From Bacillus horti (GTDB taxonomy: Bacteria > Bacillota > Bacilli > Caldalkalibacillales > JCM-10596), in assembly GCF_030813115.1 (NCBI RefSeq), contig NZ_JAUSTY010000002.1:248001-312000 (forward strand): a DNA stretch of 64,000 bases, in the 5' to 3' direction. The translations under genes were made by a program, and so were the position numbers. The notes under the pieces are model-generated. The model made no database searches, was not told the origin of the DNA, and was given only the letters and a program-made list of their open reading frames with translations. Positions 1-8,900 of the stretch are shown piece after piece (position 1 is the stretch's first letter; each line of letters begins with the position of its first letter).

Positions 1-2
1 TA

Positions 3-1907
3 GAGGAAGCGGGGATGATACCAGGGCTAGAGGAAAAACGCAATATTGGAGTGTATGGTGGTATTAGCTCTAATACATACTATCAGCTGCTTTTAGAACG
101 CCTAAAGAATGGTGATATAAATGACGTCCATCAACGTGCCATGGTTGGTAATATGCACAATATCATTTGTGCCCAAGTTTCTCATTTTTATAATTTCACA
201 GGCCCGTCTTTAGCTATTGATACAGCTTGCTCATCCTATCTAGTTGCGTTACATCATGCGGTAAAGGCGATTAGACAAGGAGGTGTGGAGGGAGCTATTG
301 TTGTCGGTACAAATATTATGGCTACACCTACTGTGCATGCTCTCTCACGTAGATCAGGAATCGTTTCTTCTACCAGACGTACAAAGGTGTTTGATGAAGA
401 CGCTGATGGGTCGGTACTTGGTGAAGGAATTATAGTAGCGTATTTGGAGCCCCTTCACAAAGCAGTGCAAGAAAAGAAAAATATACTTGGTATCGTTCGT
501 GGTACTGCTGTTAATAACGATGGATATTCATTGGGAATAATGGCTCCCAATCCGAAGGGGCAGCTCCAGGTACTGTCAGATGCTTATTCCGATGCTGGCT
601 TTTCTCCAGATGAAATAAGCTATATTGAAGCTCACGGATCTGGAACAGCAATTGGAGATCCAATTGAGGTTAACGCTTTATCCAAGATTTTCTCAGAGTC
701 AGCTAAGGCTAATAAACAGAGTATTGGAATTGGTTCTGTTAAAACAAATATTGGACATTTATTACCAGCGGCTGGAGGAGCAAGCCTAGCTAAGGTGCTA
801 CTCTGCTTTAAGAATAAACGACTCGTACCAAGTCTGCATGCAGAAAAAATTAATCCTGCCCTAGAGCTTGAGAAGACACCGTTCTATATTGTTCAAGATG
901 TTAAAAACTGGTCTGTAGATAAGGAAAACACTAGGAAAGCAGGAATCAGTTCATTTGGCTTAGGCGGAACAAATGTCCATGTAGTTTTGGAAGAATGGAA
1001 GGAGGAAGAACAGTGGGAGCAGGTTGATCACACTATTTCTCCAGATGGGCACCTGTTAACTCTATCAGCAAAGTCAGCAAAAGCTTTGGATAGATTGATT
1101 CAACAGACCGAAGAGATGATTATGGGTCTTTCAGCAACGGATATTCATCATTTGTGCTTTACCCGAAACCGTTATAGAAATCATATGGGATACCGGGCAG
1201 CATGTATCATTTCCAAAAATGAACATGGCTTAACAGTCAAGCCATTTAAAAAAGGTCAATTTTTAAAGAATCGGAAGGCCAAAATTAGCTTGATTATTGG
1301 TGACGTAAAAGGATATTTAAGGGAAAGTGAAGATATTCATTTAAGAGAAACAAGAACTGTCCTCAATCCCTTTTTTCAGCAGATGGTTGACATAGCTAAT
1401 GAGCAGCAAATTAGTAAATCTAGTGCCTTTTCTATGAATCATCTCTACTATTTCTCTTATTGGTACTCAGTATTAAAAACCCTTAAGCAATATGAAAATA
1501 ATAGGTTTGAGATTAAGGGAGTACAAACCGGGTGCATCCTTTCTGATTTACTTAACGGATCCATAGACGAAAGAGAGGCACTGAAGCTTTATTTTGGAGA
1601 TATAGATGAGATGGAAAAAGAGAGCAAGCTTGGAGATGACATAGATTCGAATAAGGCAGATATAGTCATTTATTTGTTTAGTCAGTCTAATTCAATTCTA
1701 AATGACGAAGAGCTTCAAGGAAAAAAGATTATAAGACCAGAGCTAGACGATAACCTGCCATTTGGTCTTAAATTACTTTCCATCATGAGCGAGTTATATG
1801 TGGCTGGAGCTGATTTTGACTGGAGCATGTTGTATCCGGATGGCTCAGGAAAGCTCATAGAACTACCGGGGTATCCGTTTGATCAAAAATCGTATTGGAT
1901 GATTTAG
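3..1907 (+). CDS. Polyketide synthase fragment: ketosynthase plus vestigial acyltransferase (5' truncated)
   Basis: This is the C-terminal part of a modular polyketide synthase that condenses an acyl chain with an extender unit. The frame is open to the left edge, so the N-terminal part of the ketosynthase is missing. Numbering from the Met at 15, the active-site Cys is C72 in DTACSS, and the two catalytic His are H207 (EAHGSGT) and H248 (KTNIGH). The domain ends near FGLGGTNVHVVLEEW, around residue 330. About 280 residues follow that resemble the KS-AT linker and a shrunken acyltransferase. GVQTG (502-506) sits where GHSLG would be, and the protein ends with the usual post-AT tail LPGYPFDQKSYW. 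No ACP or reductive domain is attached; discrete ACP and AT genes follow. KS identity is secure; the AT relic is my alignment by eye. Confidence 0.9.
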   Translation, partial: EEAGMIPGLEEKRNIGVYGGISSNTYYQLLLERLKNGDINDVHQRAMVGNMHNIICAQVSHFYNFTGPSLAIDTACSSYLVALHHAVKAIRQGGVEGAIVVGTNIMATPTVHALSRRSGIVSSTRRTKVFDEDADGSVLGEGIIVAYLEPLHKAVQEKKNILGIVRGTAVNNDGYSLGIMAPNPKGQLQVLSDAYSDAGFSPDEISYIEAHGSGTAIGDPIEVNALSKIFSESAKANKQSIGIGSVKTNIGHLLPAAGGASLAKVLLCFKNKRLVPSLHAEKINPALELEKTPFYIVQDVKNWSVDKENTRKAGISSFGLGGTNVHVVLEEWKEEEQWEQVDHTISPDGHLLTLSAKSAKALDRLIQQTEEMIMGLSATDIHHLCFTRNRYRNHMGYRAACIISKNEHGLTVKPFKKGQFLKNRKAKISLIIGDVKGYLRESEDIHLRETRTVLNPFFQQMVDIANEQQISKSSAFSMNHLYYFSYWYSVLKTLKQYENNRFEIKGVQTGCILSDLLNGSIDEREALKLYFGDIDEMEKESKLGDDIDSNKADIVIYLFSQSNSILNDEELQGKKIIRPELDDNLPFGLKLLSIMSELYVAGADFDWSMLYPDGSGKLIELPGYPFDQKSYWMI

Positions 1908-1923
1908 AAGGGAGAGGTGAATC

Positions 1924-2178
1924 ATGAGTAAGGAAGAAATCATGGAGTACATTAAAGTGGAGATCGGTGCCATTCTTGATCAAAGTCCAGATGAGATTGA
2001 TGAGGATATCAATTTTTTGAAAATAGGGATTTCATCTGTACAGGCTTTAAAAATCATGAATAGAATCAGACGCAAGCTTGAAGTTGAGATTAGTCCAGTT
2101 GCTATGTTTGAGTACAAAACGATCGATGAGTTTTCCGGCTATTTAAGCGAGAGCTTAAATGAAAAAGAGGTGATTTAA
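1924..2178 (+). CDS. Discrete acyl carrier protein
   Basis: This 84-residue protein has the size and helical pattern of a phosphopantetheine-binding carrier protein. It should hold the growing chain or an extender unit for the ketosynthase upstream. The attachment site reads LKIGISSVQAL, giving S38 as the likely phosphopantetheine Ser, with Ser in place of the usual preceding Asp. The start has a strong ribosome site (GGGAGAGGTG), and the stop shares its last base with the next ATG, so the two genes are translationally coupled. It could be the chain-bearing ACP of the AT-less module; the NSL-type ACP at 7650 is the better candidate for making the extender. Confidence 0.88.
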   Translation: MSKEEIMEYIKVEIGAILDQSPDEIDEDINFLKIGISSVQALKIMNRIRRKLEVEISPVAMFEYKTIDEFSGYLSESLNEKEVI

Positions 2179-3362
2179 TGGGAGGTGCGGAGCAAGAAGG
2201 CATTCTGTTAGAGATGGGAAACGCGGGGCAAGAAGCTATCATAGCCGAAGCTGAAGAGTTTGTAAAAACGGAAATACGTCCCTATGTGAATGAGTTTGAA
2301 GAGAATAAAGGAATTCCCTTAGACTTGATTAATAAAATGGCTGAAAAGGGATACTTGGCCGCTTCATTTCCTGAAGAGTATGGGGGTCTTGACCTAGACC
2401 CTATCTACTATGGGCAATTTACTGAAGTGTTTGGAAAGGCATGTGTGGCTACAAGGAGCCTTTTAACTGTTCATACTTCTTTAGTTGGGGAAACGCTACT
2501 TCGCTTTGGAACAATTGAGCAAAAAGAAAAATGGCTTCCACAACTAGCCTCTGGTCAACAGATCGCTGCATTTGCCCTTTCAGAGCCTGACATAGGCTCT
2601 GACGCTAAGAATGTACAAACAAGTTGGTATGAAGAGGATGATTGTTATGTGTTAAACGGCACTAAGAAATGGATCACCTTTGGTCATATAGCCAGTATGT
2701 TCATTATCGTAGCTATAAACAATGGAAAAAGCACGGCGTTCCTGGTAGAAAGATCGTCACCTGGAATTGAAACGTATCCTATAGAAGGCTTAATGGCTGG
2801 ACAGGCTACCTATCTTGCGGAAATTCAATTAAATCATGTTAAAGTGCCAAAGGAAAACGTTCTTGGTAAGCTCAATTTTGGCTTTGAATATGTGGTAGCT
2901 ACTGCTCTCGATCAGGGGAGATATAGCATTGCCTGGGCTGGTCTCGCTATTGCACAGGAAGCTTTGGAGGCAATGGTCTCTTACTCGCATAAGCGTACTC
3001 AGTTTAATCAGAAATTAAGGAATTTTCAGCTTATAAGAGGAATGATAGGTGATGCAGTGACAAAGATTCATGCTGCTAGAGCTTTGTGTTTAAAAGCAGG
3101 AAAACTACGGAAAGAAAAGCATCCTGACGCCACCATGGAAACAACGATAGCAAAGTACTTTACATCTAAAGTAGCAGTAGAGGTCGCCAATGATGCATTA
3201 CAAGTGCATGGAGGCAATGGATTCACTAAGGACTACCCAGTGGAAAGACTGTACAGAGAAGCCAAGGTATTAGAAATCATCGAGGGTTCCTCCCAAATGC
3301 AGCAGGAAATAATTTCGCATTATGGTTTGCGGAACTATTATAAGCGAGGGAAGCGATCATGA
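2178..3362 (+). CDS. Acyl-CoA-dehydrogenase-like oxidase, probable hydroxymalonyl-ACP pathway
   Basis: This is a full-length (394 aa) FAD-dependent acyl-CoA dehydrogenase family protein. The N-terminal helical domain, the ALSEPDIGSDA substrate/FAD segment and the C-terminal EIIEGSSQMQ motif with its conserved Glu are all present. In FK520, zwittermicin and oxazolomycin clusters such proteins (FkbI, ZmaE type) act on ACP-bound substrate and finish oxidation of glyceryl-ACP C3 to a carboxylate. Here it sits with a 3-hydroxyacyl-CoA-dehydrogenase-like gene, an FkbH-like gene and ACPs, which supports that role rather than fatty-acid degradation. It overlaps the ACP gene by one base and the AT gene by four (ATGA). 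The pathway role is inferred from context. Confidence 0.85.
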   Translation: MGGAEQEGILLEMGNAGQEAIIAEAEEFVKTEIRPYVNEFEENKGIPLDLINKMAEKGYLAASFPEEYGGLDLDPIYYGQFTEVFGKACVATRSLLTVHTSLVGETLLRFGTIEQKEKWLPQLASGQQIAAFALSEPDIGSDAKNVQTSWYEEDDCYVLNGTKKWITFGHIASMFIIVAINNGKSTAFLVERSSPGIETYPIEGLMAGQATYLAEIQLNHVKVPKENVLGKLNFGFEYVVATALDQGRYSIAWAGLAIAQEALEAMVSYSHKRTQFNQKLRNFQLIRGMIGDAVTKIHAARALCLKAGKLRKEKHPDATMETTIAKYFTSKVAVEVANDALQVHGGNGFTKDYPVERLYREAKVLEIIEGSSQMQQEIISHYGLRNYYKRGKRS

Positions 3363-4312
3363 AGTTGGCGCTAGCTTTTCCAGGACAAGGTAGTCAGTAT
3401 ATTGGAATGTGCAATAAGCTAATGATGGATTTTTCTGTGGTGAATCAGGTATTTGAGGAAGCTAATCAAGCTCTTGATTCAGATCTACGTTCATTAATAA
3501 AGAATGGCAAGCTAGAGGAGCTAACACTTTCTGAGCATGCTCAGCCAGCTGTAGTAACGGCAAGCTACGCTTTATACCGTGTTTTTGAAGAACAAACAGG
3601 TCTAACTCCATTTTGTGCTGTTGGACATAGCTTGGGAGAGATTTCTGCTTTGATAGCGGCTGGAGCCATGTCCTTTTCTGACGGTGTTCGGTTTGCTCGT
3701 AAGAGAGGAGAAATTATGCATCGCGCCATGCAAGAGAAAAAAGGAAGGGCAGGTATCGTTGTGGATTTAGAGGAGGCCGCTTTAATGAGTATGATTAACA
3801 CTATTTGCTTGGATGATTATGTAGCGATCACTGGCTATAACTCTCCTAATCAATTTATCGTGGCAGGTCATCAGACAGCTCTTCAGCGCTTAGACAAGGA
3901 GGTAGCTACGGAGGGAGGCGAACTTATCCCATTTAGGATGATGCCGATGAAGGCGGATGCCCCGTACCATAGTCAATTAATGACTTATTTACAGCCTGAT
4001 ATTAAGCAGACCTTGCAAAAGATAGATTTTAACCATACAAAATTTGACGTCTGGTCTACTGTTACCGGAAGGATTATTGAGCCTACAGATCATATAGCGG
4101 ATATTTTAGGAGACCAATTAGTTCAGCCTGTGTACTGGAATCAGGCTCTCAGCAAAATTAATGCTCAAGAGGTGGAGCTTATTATTGATATGGGTCCACA
4201 GCAAATTACGAGAAATCTTGTCCGGGAAAACAAGACATTACCTACCTGTTTAGCTTTTGATGATGAAGGAGATAGAGAACTCATTTTTGACCATATCGGG
4301 AAGGGGGCATGA
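3359..4312 (+). CDS. Discrete malonyl-type acyltransferase (FabD/trans-AT family)
   Basis: This free-standing acyltransferase moves an extender unit onto an ACP. It has the N-terminal FPGQGSQ motif (7-13), the nucleophile S91 in GHSLGE and the later PYHS segment with the catalytic His. At 317 residues it matches single-domain ATs. The preceding ketosynthase protein carries only a relic AT, so this gene probably loads that module in trans. In zwittermicin a discrete AT (ZmaF) transfers aminomalonyl and hydroxymalonyl units between ACPs, which is a close functional parallel. It overlaps the gene before by four bases and the gene after by a few, so it belongs to a tightly coupled operon. Substrate choice cannot be read from sequence with confidence. 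Confidence 0.9.
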   Translation: MKLALAFPGQGSQYIGMCNKLMMDFSVVNQVFEEANQALDSDLRSLIKNGKLEELTLSEHAQPAVVTASYALYRVFEEQTGLTPFCAVGHSLGEISALIAAGAMSFSDGVRFARKRGEIMHRAMQEKKGRAGIVVDLEEAALMSMINTICLDDYVAITGYNSPNQFIVAGHQTALQRLDKEVATEGGELIPFRMMPMKADAPYHSQLMTYLQPDIKQTLQKIDFNHTKFDVWSTVTGRIIEPTDHIADILGDQLVQPVYWNQALSKINAQEVELIIDMGPQQITRNLVRENKTLPTCLAFDDEGDRELIFDHIGKGA

Positions 4313-4314
4313 AC

Positions 4315-5652
4315 ATGTTATCTCAAGAACGGTTAAGCAAAATGAAGGAGTATAACCAAAGAGTGAAGGAGCTCTTACCTGGTGGAGTCCATTATAATTT
4401 TCATCTTCCTTGGGAGGAAACACCTCTTCATTTTGTAAAAGCGAAGGATAGTAGAGTATGGGATATGGATGGTAATGAATACTTAGATTTGTATGCTAGA
4501 TTTGGCGCGTTAATCATTGGTCATGGCCATGAGGAATACAATGAAAGCTTAAAAGAAACGATTGATCGAGTGCTTTCAGTCAGCCATTGTGACATGGATG
4601 CTGAAGCGCTGGAATTAATCGCTAAATACATTCCTTCAGCAGAAATGATCCGCTATGGGCTTTCGGGAACTGAAATTGTTCAAAATGCTATTCGTTTAGC
4701 AAGAGCATACACAGGTAAAAATCGTTTTGTGCGCTTTGACGGTCATTATCATGGCAATGCTGACAACATCATGGGTGGTAGAGCAGATAATTATAATGAG
4801 CCGATTCCAGCTGATTATTTTGGAGATTTAAAAGGTACTGCTGGGAGAGCCACCGACTCTCTTGAAAGCCAATCCTATTTATTGCCTTGGAATAATGCCG
4901 AGCTGTTGGAAGAGCTTTTTAGAAAAAAGGCAGATGAGATTGCGGCAGTAATTACTGAGCCTGTTTGTGTGAATGGTGGTGGTGTTATGCCGGCTCCTGG
5001 TTATTTAAAAAGGGTGAGGGAGCTATGTGATCAATACAATGTTGTCCTCATTTTTGATGAAATTATAACAGGCTTTCGTATGGGAATGGGTGGTGCTCAA
5101 GAAGCGTTTGGAGTTGTTCCAGATCTTACTACACTTGGCAAAGCAATTTCTGGTGGTGGAGTACCTGTATCAGCTATGGTAGGGAAAAAAGAGATCATGC
5201 AGCTCTTAGAGGTCAAAAAAGTAATCCATGCAGGAACATTTAACGGTTATCCTTTGGGGACAGCAGCTGTCAAAACCACTCTAGAAATACTAAGCAGGAA
5301 TCATGGAGTAGCTCTAACTAAGATGAATGAAAACATCACGACGATACATAACATCATGATGGAGGAGGCAAAAAAAGTTGCTTTACCTTTAGTCATTCAG
5401 GGGCCACCAGCCTGTGCTTCCTATCATTGCTGCCACGACGTGTTGAAAAACACAGATGAATATACCTTTGAAATTATGTCTTTAGATATTATCCTGCACA
5501 ATAATTTGGCTAGAAACGGAATCCTAGTTTCTACCATCTCTAGACTATATCCCAATATCTCATTAAGTCTAGTAGATATAGATTGGTTTAGAGGAAGAGT
5601 AGGACAGGCAATGCTAGACACCAAGGTGGTTTATGACGAGATCACAAGCTGA
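4315..5652 (+). CDS. PLP-dependent class III aminotransferase (glutamate-1-semialdehyde aminotransferase-like)
   Basis: This is a fold-type I aminotransferase of the GSA-aminomutase branch. FDEIITGFR (with the PLP-contacting Asp) is followed by the Schiff-base Lys in LGKAISGGG (K278 counted from ATG 4309). Enzymes of this branch occur in polyketide and lipopeptide pathways, where they place an amino group on a beta-keto or aldehyde carbon of an ACP-bound chain, as the AMT domain does in iturin and mycosubtilin. A heme role is unlikely since no hem genes adjoin. Two in-frame ATGs exist. The one at 4309 almost touches the GGAAGGGGG ribosome site, whereas 4315 has proper spacing, so I chose 4315. 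The substrate is unknown. Confidence 0.88.
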   Translation: MLSQERLSKMKEYNQRVKELLPGGVHYNFHLPWEETPLHFVKAKDSRVWDMDGNEYLDLYARFGALIIGHGHEEYNESLKETIDRVLSVSHCDMDAEALELIAKYIPSAEMIRYGLSGTEIVQNAIRLARAYTGKNRFVRFDGHYHGNADNIMGGRADNYNEPIPADYFGDLKGTAGRATDSLESQSYLLPWNNAELLEELFRKKADEIAAVITEPVCVNGGGVMPAPGYLKRVRELCDQYNVVLIFDEIITGFRMGMGGAQEAFGVVPDLTTLGKAISGGGVPVSAMVGKKEIMQLLEVKKVIHAGTFNGYPLGTAAVKTTLEILSRNHGVALTKMNENITTIHNIMMEEAKKVALPLVIQGPPACASYHCCHDVLKNTDEYTFEIMSLDIILHNNLARNGILVSTISRLYPNISLSLVDIDWFRGRVGQAMLDTKVVYDEITS

Positions 5653-5719
5653 GTCCATTTATTTTTCTCCTATTATGTGCAACGTGTAAAAAAGAAAAAA
5701 CAGATTGGAGTTATGAAAC

Positions 5720-6571
5720 GTGCAAAACAAAACAGTCGCTATTATTGGCGCTGGGGTGATGGGCTGTGCAACAGCGCTGGATGTAGCAAGAAACGGTTAT
5801 CGAGTAATCATCAAGGACATCTCTGAATTAGTGATAGAGAAGGCCCAAAAAAGGATGAGGCAGGAATACCGCTCAGCGTGCATGATGAGAAAGGATTATG
5901 CAGAAATATCCTTCGACTCAATTTTAGACCGTATATCTTTTCAGCTTGACTATTCAGATATAGAACAAGTCGATATTGTCATTGAAAATATAAGTGAGGA
6001 TGTGGAGCTTAAGATTAATGAATATGAGAGGTTAAAGGAAGTTTGTAGAGAGGATGCTCTATTTGCCTTAAATACCAGCTGCATCTCCATTACAAAACTA
6101 GCATCCTACTTGTCAGAACCTCAGAATGTGATAGGAATCCATCTCATGAATCCTGTCCCGCTAAAGGAAATGGTAGAGGTGGTCAGGGGACATCATACAT
6201 CTAAGCAAACAGAAGCTAGCATTGTTGAGTTTCTAGAATCATTAGGGAAAAAACCAATTGTCATTGATGATCTTCCAGGTTTTGTTTCTAATCGACTTTC
6301 TCACCTTTTTATGAATGAAGCTGCTTTTATTGTTCAGGACGGAATTGCTACAGCGGAGCAGGTGGATCAAATCATAAAAAAGGGGTTTAATCACAAAATG
6401 GGTCCCTTAGAAACGGCGGATTTAATAGGGTTGGACACAGTCGTACACTCCTTAGAGGTTCTCTATACCAGTTATCAGGACCCGAAATTCCGATGCTCCC
6501 CTCTTTTACGAAAAATGGTGGACGCCGGTCACTGGGGCAGAAAAAGTGGCAAGGGATTTTATGATTACTAA
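5720..6571 (+). CDS. 3-hydroxyacyl-CoA-dehydrogenase-like enzyme, probable glyceryl-ACP oxidase
   Basis: This 283-residue NAD-dependent dehydrogenase has an N-terminal Rossmann fold (IIGAGVMGCATA), the catalytic-His segment HLMNPVP and a C-terminal helical domain with NRLSHLFMNEA. It reads like 3-hydroxybutyryl-CoA dehydrogenase. In hydroxymalonyl- and methoxymalonyl-ACP pathways this family oxidises the C3 hydroxyl of glyceryl-ACP before the acyl-CoA-dehydrogenase-like enzyme acts. It starts with GTG at 5720, about ten bases after GGAG. A 67-base gap separates it from the aminotransferase gene, the largest gap in this block, but no terminator is obvious. The family is certain; the substrate is inferred from neighbours. 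Confidence 0.87.
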   Translation: MQNKTVAIIGAGVMGCATALDVARNGYRVIIKDISELVIEKAQKRMRQEYRSACMMRKDYAEISFDSILDRISFQLDYSDIEQVDIVIENISEDVELKINEYERLKEVCREDALFALNTSCISITKLASYLSEPQNVIGIHLMNPVPLKEMVEVVRGHHTSKQTEASIVEFLESLGKKPIVIDDLPGFVSNRLSHLFMNEAAFIVQDGIATAEQVDQIIKKGFNHKMGPLETADLIGLDTVVHSLEVLYTSYQDPKFRCSPLLRKMVDAGHWGRKSGKGFYDY

Positions 6572-6589
6572 ACAAGGGAGGGTCTAGTT

Positions 6590-7666
6590 GTGGAACAAAA
6601 AGAGATCAAATGCATTGTGTGGGATCTAGATCATACGATTTGGGATGGGATACTGGCAGAGGCTGATGATGTCCAAGTAAAGCCCGGTATTTTTGAGATT
6701 ATAAAAACATTGGACGAAAGAGGGATACTCCACTCTATTGCCAGTAAAAATGATCATGATATGGCAATGGCAAAGCTTCAGGAATTTGGATTAGAGCAAT
6801 ATTTTTTATATCCAGAAATCCACTGGAACGCAAAGTCCTTCTCTATCGATCAAATTCAGAGGAATATAAATATTGGTATGGATTCAATCCTATTTATTGA
6901 TGATCAGGAGTTTGAATTAGAGGAAGTGAAAAATGAACATCCAGAGGTAAACTGCCTGAATTCAAAGGATTATTTAAATCTTTTAGATGAACCTCGATTA
7001 AATCCAAGATTTATAACGATTGATTCAGCTAGAAGAAGGAAAATGTATCAGGATGACTATAAAAGAAAGGAGGCAGAAAAGGATTATCAAGGACCTTCAG
7101 AAGAGTTTCTAGCTTCATTGAACATGAAATTCACCATATCTACCGCCCAGGAGGAGGATCTGAAGAGAGCCGAGGAGCTAACGATCCGAACGAACCAGTT
7201 GAATGCTACTGGAAGGTCTTTTAGCTACGAGGAGCTTGATTATATTAGACAGTCTGATGAGTATAAGCTACTTGTTTGCGAGCTAGAAGATAGGTATGGA
7301 AGCTATGGGAAAATTGGCTTGGCTTTACTTCATTTAAAGGAAGGGGAATGGCTGTTAGAAATGCTCCTCATGTCCTGCCGGGTTGTATCAAGAGGAGTAG
7401 GGACTGTGCTACTCAGCTATATCTTGAACGAGGCAAAGAATAATGGAAAAGCTTTGCTGGCCAATTTTAAGGATACAGGTCGTAATCGGATGATGTTTGT
7501 TAGCTTTCGCTTCTCAGGATTTAAGGAAAAGCACTCTGATGAAGAGGGGAACTATGTGCTAGAACATGATTTGCAAAGTATTCAGGAAATCCCAGAGTAT
7601 ATTGAACTCTATGATCAAACAAAATCTTTCATGAATAGGGGTGAGATGAGTGAACTATCGCAATGA
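6590..7666 (+). CDS. FkbH-like HAD-family glyceryl transferase/phosphatase
   Basis: FkbH-like proteins take 1,3-bisphosphoglycerate, remove phosphate and load a glyceryl unit on an ACP. The protein opens with the HAD motif VWDLDHTIWDG (D12 and D14, nucleophile and acid/base), has a later IDDQEFE segment, and ends with a GNAT-like region typical of this 350-residue family. Start is GTG at 6590 after AGGGAGGG. The coding end overlaps the next gene, an NSL-type ACP, by 17 bases, exactly the partner expected. With the two oxidases upstream it makes a complete hydroxymalonyl-ACP set; no FkbG-type O-methyltransferase is visible. This gene is the strongest single indicator of the extender unit. Confidence 0.92.
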   Translation: MEQKEIKCIVWDLDHTIWDGILAEADDVQVKPGIFEIIKTLDERGILHSIASKNDHDMAMAKLQEFGLEQYFLYPEIHWNAKSFSIDQIQRNINIGMDSILFIDDQEFELEEVKNEHPEVNCLNSKDYLNLLDEPRLNPRFITIDSARRRKMYQDDYKRKEAEKDYQGPSEEFLASLNMKFTISTAQEEDLKRAEELTIRTNQLNATGRSFSYEELDYIRQSDEYKLLVCELEDRYGSYGKIGLALLHLKEGEWLLEMLLMSCRVVSRGVGTVLLSYILNEAKNNGKALLANFKDTGRNRMMFVSFRFSGFKEKHSDEEGNYVLEHDLQSIQEIPEYIELYDQTKSFMNRGEMSELSQ

Positions 7667-7907
7667 TCTAAGGGCGTTTATTCAAAATAACTTAACGATT
7701 TCAGAGGATGACGTGTCATTCTCTGATGAAGATAATTATTTTGAACTAGGGTTTGTTAATTCATTATTTGCTATGAAACTAGTAAACTTTGTTGAAGATC
7801 AATTCGGTATTGAAATTGAAAATGATGAGCTTGATATTAGTAACTTTAGCAGCATAAATAATCTATCAAAGTTAATTGAAAAAAAATTAAAAAAATCGAG
7901 TGTGTAG
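7650..7907 (+). CDS. Discrete acyl carrier protein, FkbJ/ZmaD-like
   Basis: This 85-residue carrier protein has attachment motif ELGFVNSLFAMKLV with S38 as the phosphopantetheine Ser. The NSL variant (Asn before Ser) with a following F-A is typical of ACPs that carry glyceryl-derived extender units, so I assign it as the platform for hydroxymalonyl-ACP assembly. It starts with GTG at 7650, inside the end of the FkbH-like gene, after AGGGGTGAG, so its translation is coupled to that enzyme. It is acidic in the middle and ends in a Lys-rich tail (KKLKKSS). Confidence 0.88.
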   Translation: MNYRNDLRAFIQNNLTISEDDVSFSDEDNYFELGFVNSLFAMKLVNFVEDQFGIEIENDELDISNFSSINNLSKLIEKKLKKSSV

Positions 7908-7916
7908 GAGGATATT

Positions 7917-8789
7917 ATGAATAATAGCAATAAATACTTATATTTATACTTATCGATTACGTTTGGAGTGACGTGGGGAATCGGAATTCTATTCCTGTTT
8001 TTTGAAGACATTCTCATTCCCATGGTTGGTGAGCTAACTCTTACACATCCTATTGCCATCCTTGCCTTATATTCTCCTACAGTTGCGGGTTTAATTACTT
8101 ATTACAAGTTTGGAGGCTTCAAGGCTATAAAGGGTTTACTAGGTAAAGTCATTCCTAGGAAAAAAGATTTGTTCTGGTTTCCAACCTTATTCGTGGTCGT
8201 AGCTCTATTATGGGTAACTATTCGATCTATATCACCACTATTTGGTATGGAGGTTAGGGAGGTTACCTATAGTCTTCCTGAAATGATAGGAACTGCTTTA
8301 TGGCTCTTTGTTGAAGAAACAGGACTTATTGGTGGGCTATTTGGTTGGATTGGTTTTCTGTTGCCATTTTTCCAGGCGAAGTTCAGAAACAATATCATTA
8401 GTGGTATTTTAACAGGTTTACTCTTTGGTCTATGGGTACTACCTGGCTACCTTATTTCTTCCTTTGACCTTGATCAATCCTATCTGCTATATGTTGTTTT
8501 ATTAATGGTCTTTATTTCATTTATGAGTTATATCTTTAACGCAACCAATGGGAATCTACTTATCTACACGTTCACGTTTTGGCTAGTGGCTTCAGGTAGC
8601 CATATCCAGCTTTATTTCTTTAATCAGCCTGTGCAGCTTATGCAAATCTCCTTTTTTGCTGTATGTTGGCTTGTTACTCATTTTCTATTTAAGAAGATTA
8701 CTATTGATCAGACACTTAAGGTCTTTCCCGACTTTATTCAAAGTAAGAAGACAAAACAGAAGGCTACTCCAGTAACGACAGAAGTTTGA
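7917..8789 (+). CDS. CPBP-like polytopic membrane protein with degenerate protease motifs
   Basis: This hydrophobic protein has about seven or eight membrane segments and follows the second ACP by nine bases, after AGGAGG. It resembles the CPBP (Abi, Rce1-like) intramembrane protease family. The paired Glu appear in FVEETGLIGG, and FGLWVLPG and FNATNGN lie where motifs 2 and 3 should be. The expected Arg of EExxxR and the His of FxxxH (FGLWHLP in active members) are missing, the latter replaced by Val. It may therefore be a non-catalytic relative used for self-protection or export. Family assignment is from pattern reading, not a search. An ordinary small membrane protein is the alternative. 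Confidence 0.62.
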   Translation: MNNSNKYLYLYLSITFGVTWGIGILFLFFEDILIPMVGELTLTHPIAILALYSPTVAGLITYYKFGGFKAIKGLLGKVIPRKKDLFWFPTLFVVVALLWVTIRSISPLFGMEVREVTYSLPEMIGTALWLFVEETGLIGGLFGWIGFLLPFFQAKFRNNIISGILTGLLFGLWVLPGYLISSFDLDQSYLLYVVLLMVFISFMSYIFNATNGNLLIYTFTFWLVASGSHIQLYFFNQPVQLMQISFFAVCWLVTHFLFKKITIDQTLKVFPDFIQSKKTKQKATPVTTEV

Positions 8790-8900
8790 TGGGAATGGTA
8801 GTTGGTAGTTAGTAGGTGTAAATAGAATAAAAGATTAGAGGACAGAGTTCATGTTTAGAGAGTAGGCTTGAAAAAATAAAAATATTAAGGACAGATAGCT

